From: Shinisaurus crocodilurus
Lineage: Eukaryota; Chordata; Lepidosauria; Squamata; Shinisauridae
Reading direction: 5' to 3'
DNA: 64,000 bases
Assembly: GCA_021292165.1 (NCBI GenBank)
Contig: CM037879.1
Coordinates: forward strand, 117,982,473 to 118,046,472
Shown: in pieces, positions 1-8,952 of the stretch
How positions within the stretch are numbered: the stretch's first letter is position 1
Layout: every line of letters begins with the position of its first letter
Notes under the pieces: generated by a model
What the model was told of the DNA's origin: nothing
What the model saw: the letters and a program-made list of their open reading frames with translations, nothing else
Databases searched by the model: none
Translations under genes and position numbers: made by a program

Positions 1-798
1 CTGTACTTCTCAAATGGATGGCACTATTAAAACTGCTATGCTAGCAAGGTTGGAAAACACAAGCCCAAGATTTCTTCCTGTTAATTTCTATAAAGTAATT
101 GATGCAAATGAAGGGGTTTTTTTTTCCAAAGGGATAATAGATTGATATATCTATACAGTATAATGAACTCCTAGTTCCTCTGCAATGGCAGTTGAAGGTA
201 CTTAACCATGATCACAGACGTTTGCTTGTCAAAGTCAATGAAAGCACAGACTGATTTGCAATGGAAAAGAGCTTTTGCCAAAATTGTCACAAGAACTCCA
301 AAAAATGAACTAAATATAGTGATGTAGTTCTGCCTGTTTCTACTTATTAATATTAACACAAGAAAGTAATATAAATAACCTCAGTCATTAAACAAACTAT
401 TAAAATATCCAATACTATTCAACAGTGCCACTGTATTACACAGCATTATTCAGTAGGCTACTGGAAGCGGATTCTTAAAGCCAACAGAAAAATCTGAAGT
501 CTGGCAAAAGCCTCACATCACATCTTCCCACACACAAAATGACTAAACCAGGACAGAAGTGTCAAAAGCCAAAGCTCTGTACTTGTCAGGGTCACTGGAA
601 TGTAAATGGTGCAGGCAGTGAGAGGAAGAGGTTGCATTCCTTGTCATCAGCTCTTACCACATGTTTTTGTCTACGTGTGTAGAAGTGTAGGCACATGTGC
701 CTCAGCGACACATATTGGGATATTTAATCTTGAGTCGGAGAGTGCTATGGCAGTAGTTGGGACACCCAAGTGGGGGTAAAGCAAAGAGACAACAAGCC
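1..798. other. Non-coding sequence, no feature recognised
   Basis: AT-rich unique-looking sequence. No protein family, RNA gene or transposon terminus is visible; the short open frames are full of low-complexity residues and are best taken as chance. Confidence 0.6.
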
Positions 799-870
799 AG
801 AGTATAGAAGAATAGATTATGCAGAGTATAGAAGAATAGAATATGCAGAGTATAGAAGAATAGAATATGC
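799..870. repeat. 24-bp tandem repeat, three copies
   Basis: Three head-to-tail copies of a 24-base unit built around AGAGTATAGAAGAATAGA, differing by one or two bases. On the minus strand it produces a repetitive peptide (FYSSILC-like), which is a translation artefact of the repeat and not a protein. Confidence 0.85.
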
Positions 871-1098
871 AACTTATTACAAACATATAGAGAATAAGTA
901 CATGAAGAGTACTCAGCTGAGACCAGAAGTTACTTGGCTAAGTCTATAGCTAAACTTGGAAATCAGGTGGGAAAGGACTGAGAGAAAGACCTCACAACAA
1001 CAACATGAAAGTGTTTCGAAGGGACAGAAGAATTGTGGGGGAGATTCTGAATTAGAAGCCAACTCTCAAGTATCCAGTGTGTGGTTACCACAGCTGCT

Positions 1099-1338
1099 TT
1101 ATTTATTTATTTATTATATTTATACCCCACCTTTTTTCCTGCAAGGAACCCAAGGCGGCTTACATAATCCTCCTCCTCCTCTCCATTTTATCCTCACAAC
1201 AACCCTGTGAGGTAGGTTAGGCTGAGTGAGAGTCAGTGACTGGCCTAAAGTCACCCAGTGAGTTTCATGGCCGAGTGGGGACTTGAACCTGGATCTCCCG
1301 AGTCCCAGTCCAACACTCTCACCACTATGCCACACTGG
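1099..1338 (-). mobile_element. tRNA-derived SINE with L2-like 3' end, copy 1
   Basis: Read on the minus strand this is a complete SINE. A tRNA-like head (box A near TGGCATAGTGGTGAG, box B GGTTCAAGTCC as its complement at 1279-1289) is followed by a MIR/CORE-like body, then an L2-like 3' end (GCCGCCTTGGGTTCCTTGC) and an ATAAATAAAT tail, which appears as TTTATTTATTT at 1099-1120. Four other copies lie in this window with high mutual similarity. The shared 3' end implies mobilisation by an L2-type LINE. The family name is not certain. Confidence 0.85.
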
Positions 1339-1414
1339 AATATTACCTATTACCTATTCCAAAGCAAAGGAGGAAGAAGGGGACTTCCTTGGGGCTTCTT
1401 TGCTGTAATCTGGG

Positions 1415-1422
1415 AGGTCATC
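1415..1422. repeat. 8-bp target duplication, left (AGGTCATC)
   Basis: Identical to 3186-3193. It flanks the hAT-type element 1423-3185; an 8-bp duplication is the hallmark of hAT integration. Confidence 0.9.
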
Positions 1423-2025
1423 CATGGCCGGATTAACATAGGGGCTGTGGGAGCGGCCGCTCCAGGCCCTTTAACAGACAATCGGCCCGCAATTATAGGG
1501 ACACGAGGCGATTTTTCCCCCTTCGGAGTTAGCTCTGATCGTTATCATTCAGCATAATTAATGATTTTTTCAAGATTAGAAAGGTGTTCTAAGCACATCT
1601 GCATTACAGGCTTGAGGCAAGACCTAGCAAGAACTGTTGTTCTCAAATTAGCATTTCAGTATCTTTGCATTTCAATCACTGTTACTACATTTCTTTGTGA
1701 GAACGTCTAGCACATGGGGGGCTTGCTAGGGTCTGTAATATTCAGATTTAGAAGGGACCTCTCTCTCCAGCCTCGAGCAAAAGATCTTTCTGATTCGCAG
1801 CTCAATTGTTCAAATGCTAGTTTAACAACAACACAAAAAAAAAAGCAACAAGAACAACACAATTATTCTTGGTCAAGCAAAGCTTCCTGGCTTTTTGTTG
1901 TGGCTTTTTTTTTTTTTTAAATAAATAATTTGGGGGAAATTCTGCAAGTTCTCCTTCTCCTTCTTTTCTGTAAAAGGGCTTTCCCTCTTTTGTGAGCCAA
2001 ACTGAACGTAAGGGCTGTGTGTTTG

Positions 2026-2094
2026 TGGGTGTGGGTGTCTGCCTTTTGGGGGTGTTGATCCTCCTGCCGCCTGCAAAATGTCACCTGCTTGGCT

Positions 2095-2130
<36 letters not shown>

Positions 2131-2388
2131 ACGTGCGCTTTCATGGGGAATTGTGTGGCATTTTAAGTTTTATTTTGAAAAACCCCAGAGAACAGAGTTC
2201 ACCAAATATCCCTCTTGGATATTTTGGACTACAGTTCTCATTTGCCTCAGGCAGCATGGCCAGTGGCTGGGGAAGATGGTTTATGTTTATTTAAAAATGG
2301 TTGTTGTGAATGTTCTATTTATGTGAATGTGTCTGCCTTTTGGGGGTGTTGATCCTCCTGCCGCCTGCAAAATGTCACCTGCTTGGCT

Positions 2389-2428
<40 letters not shown>

Positions 2429-2549
2429 ACGTGCGCTTTCATGGGGAATTGTGTGGCATTTTAAGTTTTATTTTGAAAAACCCCAGAGAACAGAGTTCTC
2501 TGTGTGTGTGTGTGTGTGTGTGTGCACGTGTGTGTGTGTGTGCTTGGCT

Positions 2550-2589
<40 letters not shown>

Positions 2590-2702
2590 ACGTGCGCTTT
2601 CATGGGGAATTGTGTGGCATTTTAAGTTTTATTTTGAAAAACCCCAGAGAACAGAGTTCTGTGTGTGTGTGTGTGTGCACGTGTGTGTGTGTGTGCTTGG
2701 CT

Positions 2703-2740
<38 letters not shown>

Positions 2741-2810
2741 ACGTGCGCTTTCATGGGGAATTGTGTGGCATTTTAAGTTTTATTTTGAAAAACCCCAGAG
2801 AACAGAGTTC
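2026..2810. repeat. Tandem amplification of a (TG)n-containing unit, four core copies
   Basis: The core GCTTGGCTAATACT starts at 2087, 2381, 2542 and 2695. Each is followed by a long (TG)n tract, CACGTGCGCTTTCATGGGG and a shared 60-bp segment ending at ...AACAGAGTTC. Copies 1 and 2 share a longer upstream flank (2035-2100 and 2329-2394). Copies 2-4 are closely spaced (about 150-160 bp), consistent with unequal exchange or replication slippage seeded in the TG tracts. Open frames reading CVCVCV are artefacts. Confidence 0.9.
2202..2279. mobile_element. Fragment of hAT-type MITE duplicated with the TG unit
   Basis: It is nearly identical to 2811-2888: TTGGACTACAGTTCTCATTTGCCTC and so on to CAGTGGCTGGGGAAGATGG. 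It belongs to the same family as the complete MITE 28092-28227. It ends abruptly at 2279, which shows that the duplication junction cut through the MITE. Confidence 0.7.
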
Positions 2811-2936
2811 ACCAAATATCCCTCTTGGATATTTTGGACTACGGTTCTCATTTGCCTCAGGCAGCATGGCCAGTGGCTGGGGAAGATGGGAGCTGGGCCC
2901 CAAAACATTTGGAAGGGCCCCGGTTGGGGAAGACTG
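2811..2936. mobile_element. Right part of hAT-type MITE
   Basis: Body CATGGCCAGTGGCTGGGGAA followed by the right terminus GGTTGGGGAAGACTG, matching the end of the complete element 28092-28227. The left terminus is absent and is replaced by the TG-repeat unit. Confidence 0.7.
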
Positions 2937-3185
2937 CCCTAGAGGTTAAAAAACATGGAGGTACTTATCATCAACGATATGTGATGAACGGTTTTATTGA
3001 GTTAACAAGCTTATTGTTTACAAAAAAAGAAATATTTTCAATATGTTTCTGTTTTGGCACTTTAATGGTAATTAAAATATTTAATTTGTTTTAATATAAA
3101 ATTGCGTCTTCATTTTATTTATTTCCATAAAAAGGCCCACCAAAATCCTCAGCACCAGGCCCATAATGCTCTTAATCCGGCCCTG

Positions 3186-3193
3186 AGGTCATC
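3186..3193. repeat. 8-bp target duplication, right (AGGTCATC)
   Basis: Identical partner of 1415-1422. Confidence 0.9.
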
Positions 3194-3510
3194 CTTTGGA
3201 CCAGAGCACCTGTGTTCCATGTGGTGTTCCTTATGAATTATGGTTGGCTGAAATAACCCAGTTCTTAGACAACAAGGTGCGCCCTGTTATCCACAAACAA
3301 CCAGGACAAAGGCTATGATGAGGGACTGAATGTAGAGTGTGCCCTTGTAGATTCCCTTGAGCCCCATATGACACGGAATGTAAAACAAATAAAAAACCTG
3401 AGTTCTCCTTGAACCCTTCGATCTGGTGCAAAAATAGAATATAGTGAGGGGAAAGGGAAGAGGTGAAAGTCTTCTCTTCCTGAGCAACTCACTTAGAGGT
3501 GACTGACAAA
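3194..3510. other. Non-coding spacer between two hAT elements
   Basis: About 300 bases of unique sequence. Its left end continues directly from the sequence before 1415 once the first hAT insertion is removed. No gene is recognised. Confidence 0.5.
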
Positions 3511-3518
3511 CTGTAGGT
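3511..3518. repeat. 8-bp target duplication, left (CTGTAGGT)
   Basis: Identical to 5151-5158. Confidence 0.9.
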
Positions 3519-3889
3519 CAGTGATGGCGAAGCTTTTTGAGCCCGAGTGCCCAAACTGCAACACAAAACCAACTTATTTATTTCAAAGTGCCAACACTGC
3601 AATTAAACATGAATACCGAGGTTTTAGAATTAAAAACAACTCATACAGTTGTCCAAACTAATTAACATATTTTGTCTTTAAAGAAAAACACAATAACAGG
3701 GCTTTCAATGATACAAACAGTTTTTTGTTGGAAAAAAAATCAACTCAAAAAATTATTATAGTACTACATTGTACACATAGCCTGAAGGGAATTTATATAA
3801 ACTTTTTAAATAATTAGGCACATGTATTTTTGGATAAGGGATTCTCAACTTGTAATATGATTATATGCCAGACTGAAATTGTATGGGTC

Positions 3890-4630
3890 CTTTCCCTGCT
3901 TCTACAGGTGTCAGATTAGTAAAAGTAAAAGTCAACCTGTACTATGCCAGCTGCATCCCTTCCTAGAGTTGGAGGACCTAAAGGCGGTAGTGCACGTGCT
4001 GGTAACTTCAAGGCTCGACTTCTGCAATGCGCTGTACATAGGGCTACCTTTATATCTAGTCCGGAAACTTCAACTAGTGCAAAATATGGCAGCCAGATTC
4101 GTTACTGGTACACCTAGGGGTGCCCACATCACACCAGTTTTAAAAGCACTCCACTGGCTGCCAGACAGTTTCCAGGTGAAGTATAAAGTGTTGGTTATTA
4201 CCTTTAAAGCCCTACATGGTTTGGGTCCAGGTTACCTACGGGATCGCCTTCTCCTGTACAATCCGCCCCGCACACTCAGGTCCTCTGGGAAGAATTTACT
4301 TCAGCCAGCAAAACTAGGCTGGCGGGTATTACCCAGAGGACCTTTTCTTCTGCTGCTCCCAAATTATGGAATGGCCTGCCGGAGGAGATTCGTCAACTTA
4401 GCAGTATCTTAGAATTTAAAAAAGCCATTAAGACTGATCTCTTCCGGCAGGCCTATCCGGCGGAATTTTAGGTTGCTTTTAAGATGCTTTTAAGATGCTT
4501 CTAAGATTTTTAATAATGTTTTAAAGTAGTTTTAAGATGTTTTAATAGTATGGTGTGTTGATTAGTTTATGTATTTTGTATTTTTGTTGTTCCCCGCCTC
4601 GATCTAGACGGAGAGGCGGGTAAGAAATAA

Positions 4631-4671
<41 letters not shown>
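3890..4671 (+). mobile_element. L2 LINE 3' fragment nested in hAT element
   Basis: The plus-strand translation shows the C-terminal part of L2 ORF2: LVTSRLDFCNALYIGLPL, KLQLVQNMAARFVTG, ALHWLPDSFQVKYKVLVIT, FKALHGLGPGYL. An L2 3' UTR follows, with a stem-loop (CCGCCTC...GAGGCGG, 4595-4620), GTAAGAAATAAATTT and a (TTA)n tail. It is 5'-truncated. The frame after about 4412 is broken, so it is a dead copy. Confidence 0.88.
4630..4671. repeat. (TTA)n microsatellite at L2 tail
   Basis: About 14 uninterrupted TTA units directly at the LINE 3' end; probably an expansion of the original L2 tail. Confidence 0.9.
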
Positions 4672-4672
<1 letters not shown>

Positions 4673-5150
4673 TAGGATGAGCAAGATAAACAAGAAAACT
4701 AAACGTGCTTAACACATTTTAAACACTTTATGTCTTGGACTGCAAACACTGCATTAGGTAAAAGTTTGCATTGGGCATGCTTTTGCACAATTAATGTGGT
4801 TTTTGCTATTGCATGCATGCTGATAATTTGTCAAACCTTGGCTCATACTCCGTTAGTTTGAGAGCAACACATGCAGCACTCAGGTCAACTGTTAGGGCTT
4901 TACATCCAAGCCATGCTCTGTGCATCATTCTTCAAAATCTTTTAAATGTGGTAACAATGTAGAAAAGAATTCTGTAACAGGAATTCTAGAATAAAATCAT
5001 TCTGTTCCACACTGTGAGAAAGAACAAGATCATTAGTCTTTTGCAGAAGGGGACGGTCTTTTCGCAATCTGGTGACCAATGGCTCGAATGCCCACAGAGA
5101 GGTCCCTGCGTGCCAGCTGTGGCACCCGTGCCATAGGTTCGCCATCACTG

Positions 5151-5158
5151 CTGTAGGT
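5151..5158. repeat. 8-bp target duplication, right (CTGTAGGT)
   Basis: Identical partner of 3511-3518. Confidence 0.9.
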
Positions 5159-6565
5159 GATGAGCTGGAAGAACCCCCTTCTAACTACAAAGAATTCCTT
5201 TCTAAAACTCTGAATTTGAAGAGGGGTTTTCCTCAACATCAAATAGGGGTGATGATAGGACCTAGATGAGGAGCACAGGTTTCGGTTTTCCCCTCATGAG
5301 TATCCAGTGCAAAAGGAGGGTTGTGTGTACCACCAATGATTTCTCAGTCTATTGTGCTTTTGGCATCAAGCATTAATATAATTAAAAGAATACAATAAAA
5401 ACAAACATTCAGAAGGAAACTGTTCACGAGACACTCCTGGTCTGTGGGGCGGTGCTGCTGGGGAAGAGGGTAATCACCCCAAAATGGATGCAGGCACCAT
5501 CTTGTGAACAGGACTGTGGGACAGGGTGTGGCAGTGAGAGGAAGGGGTGGGAAAATCCTCTTCAACTAATCTAATTCCATGAGCAGTTCTTAGGGTGCAG
5601 CCCATTGGTTTGTGTTATTTATTTAAAAAATCTTTTTGTGAACTGGTTTTAATCAATATTAAATAAATATTGAGAGCTAAGGTCATATGATTTCCTCACA
5701 TCAGCATTACCTTGAGGAAAGGCATCTCAGTCCTAATGTGGCAGAAAGCCTCCCTAATTATTGTATGATAAAACATAGTCTGGATAAGCCCACAACTCTC
5801 ACGTTCCCCACCCATCCCTACTCCTCTTCTCAAGGACAGCATTGATCCACAGAAAGAAAAACGTCTCCGTACTACACATAATTAAAAGATACTAAAGAAC
5901 AACTCCATTCACTGAATTTGATCCACATCATTTCTCCAGCTCTACGCTTACAATATGTCCCAGTATAAATATTCACAAAATAAGAGTTACCGATGTAAGA
6001 TGTCAGTGCAGGGTGGGAGGGTAACAAACCAGGGCAGCCAGTGGCCAGCCTTTACGCCTTACCTCTGCCACCAGAGCTCTGGGACTTTGATCAGACAGCC
6101 AGACCAGGGTCCATATGGAAAAGGCATCCTCTAGGCTGCAGCACTAGCCTTAGTTCTGTCAGCTGACCCCACCACTTGATGGTAGTCAGCTGATTCTGCC
6201 GCTCAGTGGAAAAACGCCAGCTCCCAGAAAACTCTTACTCCTGGGCCTGGCAGTCTGAATTACAACACAGACTCTCTCTTGCCTCGCCCCAACCCTGCCA
6301 CATCTCCTCATCTGTCCATTCCAGCACTTGACCTCCAACCTGACCTGTCTATGAATATGTCTTTGCCTCTGGTCCTCAATTTCCGTTTGGCTCACTGGCA
6401 CTGAGCCCTCATCCCATTCACGACCATGCCTCCTGCCTCCGGCTGACATGCCCAGTGCCCAGTGCCAAATCCAGGCCTAATGACAGCATGGTGCAAGCTA
6501 GACCCAGGCCTGACAACGGCAGAATGGAATATTCCAAAATCAGCCACTGATGTACTGATCAGATT
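5159..6565. other. Non-coding sequence, no feature recognised
   Basis: Moderate-GC unique-looking sequence. Short open frames lack any recognisable domain. No transposon termini were found. Confidence 0.5.
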
Positions 6566-6690
6566 TACTGATCTATATTTCTATTCTACTTTTCTACCAT
6601 ACAACCATAGTCAAAGCAGTTAACAAAGGATCCTTTAAAAATAAAATAAACTACATAAATAATAAAAAAATAGGCTAATTATAAATATCA
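6566..6690 (-). mobile_element. Decayed LINE 3' end (L2/CR1-like)
   Basis: CTACTTTTCTACCATACAACC, then AAAGCAGTTAACAAAGGATCC, resembles the complement of the common squamate LINE 3' end (GCGGTATATAAA... preceded by GTAAGCTGCTTTG). Strongly diverged and low confidence. Confidence 0.4.
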
Positions 6691-7771
6691 AAAACAATTT
6701 TAAAAGACTAATGATAGGCTTCCTAGCAGTGAAAAGATAAAAACAATAACAATACAGAGCAATATATCAGTAATCATGATGTTTGAATTTGAAAGCTGCA
6801 GTATATCTCTTTGAATATGAAGAATAATTAGTCTTGGTTTACAAGCTTCAGTTCATGTTACTTACTTTACAATCCCCACTAGACAGGGGCCAGGTTATTT
6901 GCAGGTGCATATTTTTTTAAATCCAAATATATACAAAATGTTTTTTTAAAAAGGTTTAATGGGTGGTCAGAAGCCAAGTAAAAATTTAAGACCTGTGACG
7001 TTTATATCATTATCAAAGTGTGAAGTTTCTCATAACACAATTAGAAAAATCTGTTCCAAAAATGAAGAGAAGTACAGTACGTGCCTCTGAATGCAGGAAT
7101 TGAGGCTAACCCCTTTCCTTCTCTACATGAACCTATTCTTCTAGTATTCAGATGGAACGCATCCCTGCTTTTTTCTTATACATTTTACAACACACATTCA
7201 AATCCACCAAGTAACCAGTCATTTTCAAATAACAGTACAGAAGGGCAAACTAAGGGAAGAATGAAAGAAGGTAGATATCATTTGAATAAATGAAAATGTG
7301 TCATGTAAATACAATAATTTCTATGTAAATACAAAATGTTATGTCAGTCAAAGTAAATAATCATATTAAATATTTGAAACAACATAACACAGCTTTCAAA
7401 ATTTCATTGTTTTTAAATCATACATTCACACCAATAAATTTATTTTAATAAGGCCACTATTTGCTGAAATACACGTAGCATGATTGAACTTGGGGAAAAA
7501 TGATAGTTTTCAAAATAAAAATTCTAGTCAAATGATAATAAATGACTCTAGTTTAATCCTTGATGTAGCTACTAGAAACATCTTTCAGTTAGTGATAAGT
7601 GCAACTAAAAATCTAAAATAGCATCAATTTAAATGAAATTGCATTTGTGACTCAATTGTGATGGCTACTTTAAGAACGATGTTATAACAGTTCCATTTCT
7701 ACAATTTAATTTTTAAGTAAAGCCTCATTTTCTGCAGAGATTCAGTTGCAAACCACTTTCCATTTAAACAC
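6691..7771. other. AT-rich non-coding sequence
   Basis: Very AT-rich with many stops in all frames. No repeat terminus, RNA gene or coding signal is seen. Confidence 0.55.
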
Positions 7772-8092
7772 AGTGGGCTGTTTCACATGATCCAGCAGCC
7801 CACTGTAGCTTATTTAAGCCACAATGGGCTGCGGCACAGGTGGCCATTTTGAATATTCAAGCCACGACTACAGCTTGTCATGACGTCTGAACCCGATAAG
7901 GGTGGGTTGTTGATGTGGTTAACAAACCACCCAGAACACATGAGCTGTTTTAGGGTTGTGGGTGGTTTGTTAACCACACCAACAACCCACCCTCGCCAAG
8001 TTCAGATGTCACGACAAGCATGTGGTTGCAGATTGAATATTTAACCGTTGCCCAGCACATGCCAGCATGTGGTAATCATGAGAACCAGGTCA
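7772..8092. mobile_element. Palindromic (foldback) DNA element, about 320 bp
   Basis: Two arms of about 83 bp (7850-7932 and 7960-8042) are inverted copies with roughly 85-90% match. The inner 20 bp read GGGTGGGTTGTTGATGTGGT against the complement of ACCACACCAACAACCCACCC. Weaker inverted similarity extends to the ends (CTGTTTCACATGATCC at 7778, and the complement of CTGGTTCTCATGATTA). The AACCCACC/GGTGGGTTG theme recurs at 14021-15335, 37797-37995 and 38000-39015. No target duplication was identified. Confidence 0.7.
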
Positions 8093-8139
8093 GTGTTTAT
8101 TTTTTTAACTCCAAAATCTATGTTCCTTATTTAAAATGT

Positions 8140-8272
8140 TGGGCACACTCCAGTTCAAGTTAAGTACAGTTATATCCCATTGATTTCAATAGGAGAAATT
8201 TAAACATGTGCTTAATTTTCTCATTAAAGTCACTGTCACTTAAAGGTGCCCTAACTTTGGCTGAATTATGCC
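8140..8272. mobile_element. Small MITE, CACTCCAG...CTTTGGCTG type
   Basis: It has the same plan as 54494-54628: an end with AGTTCAAGTTAAG, a middle containing CCCATTGATTTCAATAGG, and an end with CTAACTTTGGCTGAAT. Ends are imperfect inverted repeats. Diverged. Confidence 0.45.
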
Positions 8273-8414
8273 CATTGGTTGTTATCTAGTCTAAAGTTCT
8301 GCATACCAATTCTACTTACTTCAATGGACCTTCAGCATGAATTATTATGACCTGGACCAATCCATGTATGGAAATAGGCTCAAGTGATGACCTTGTTGAA
8401 TATAATCGATGTGT

Positions 8415-8422
8415 GCAAAAGG
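8415..8422. repeat. 8-bp target duplication, left (GCAAAAGG)
   Basis: Identical to 12442-12449. Confidence 0.9.
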
Positions 8423-8749
8423 TAAGGTGACCATATGTACTGGTTTTACCAGTACAGTACTGGTTTTGGGGACATTGTCCTGGTTAGTCGTGAGATGTAA
8501 CCAGTACAGTTTACTTAATGGTAGTTCAGCACTAAATTTTGAAGTGCAGGTGCTCATCATTACAGCCCCAATGACCATACCCCAAGGACAACCCAAAATG
8601 CAGGCGGCTCTGTTGATCCATTATAGATAGATACCCCCAAAGAAAATCAGTCCATAGCATACTAGCTAATTTATTAGGATTAGCTGAAAAAAGTGCCAGA
8701 GCTCTGGGACCCAGTGTTCCCACTCCACTACACCATGGCTTCTTTATCA

Positions 8750-8911
8750 GAGGGGAGGGGGTCATTGCTCAATGGCAGAGCACCCATCTTGTGTGCAAAA
8801 GGTCCTGGGTTTCATCCCTGGTATCTCCAGGTGAGACTGGGAAAGACTCCTGTGTAAACCCCTGGAGAGCCACTGCCAGTCAGTGTGTAGGCAACAATGA
8901 GCTAGATCAAG
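8750..8911 (+). mobile_element. Sauria-type tRNA-derived SINE
   Basis: The head GTCATTGCTCAATGGCAGAG resembles tRNA box A and GGTTTCATCCC (8808-8818) resembles box B. The family-specific body CCCTGGAGAGCCACTGCCAG follows. The 3' end is missing beyond AGCTAGATCAAGCAG, where MITE sequence begins. Confidence 0.88.
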
Positions 8912-8952
8912 CAGTGGGGAGCCTATGACCCTCCAGATCTTGTTGGACTACT
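8912..8952. mobile_element. Left-end fragment of hAT-type MITE
   Basis: GTGGGGAGCCTATGACCCTC followed by CAGATCTTGTTGGACTAC matches the left part of the common squamate MITE also seen at 28092-28227. The right half is missing. Confidence 0.55.

Larger units (their letters stand above)
1423..3185. mobile_element. Non-autonomous hAT-type DNA transposon (1.76 kb) with internal tandem amplification
   Basis: Termini are CATGGCCGGATTAA (1423) and the complement of CAGGGCCGGATTAA (ending 3185), 13 of 14 matching. A perfect 8-bp duplication AGGTCATC lies on both sides (1415-1422, 3186-3193). CAGGGCCGG ends plus 8-bp duplications are typical of hAT elements. No transposase reading frame remains. The interior carries repeated (TG)n-containing units (2026-2810) and the right half of a smaller MITE (2820-2936). 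It is an internally deleted or captured derivative that depended on a transposase in trans. Confidence 0.85.
3519..5150. mobile_element. Non-autonomous hAT-type transposon carrying an L2 insertion
   Basis: Perfect 13-bp terminal inverted repeats CAGTGATGGCGAA (3519-3531 and the complement of 5138-5150). A perfect 8-bp duplication CTGTAGGT sits at 3511-3518 and 5151-5158. The subterminal sequence (GAGTGCCCAAACTGCAACAC and CTGTGGCACCCGTGCCA) is the kind seen in abundant vertebrate hAT families. No transposase frame was found. The element was later split by an L2 fragment (about 3890-4671). Confidence 0.88.

Noticed and set aside
2078..2949. Several open frames rich in CVCVCV with [18 protein letters not shown] repeats
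   Set aside because: They are translations of (TG)n tracts and of the repeated unit at 2026-2810; there is no independent coding evidence.
4340..4412. C-terminal part of the 177-codon frame at 3879-4412 as a host protein
   Set aside because: The frame is L2 ORF2; after about 4310 it departs from the L2 frame through a frameshift.
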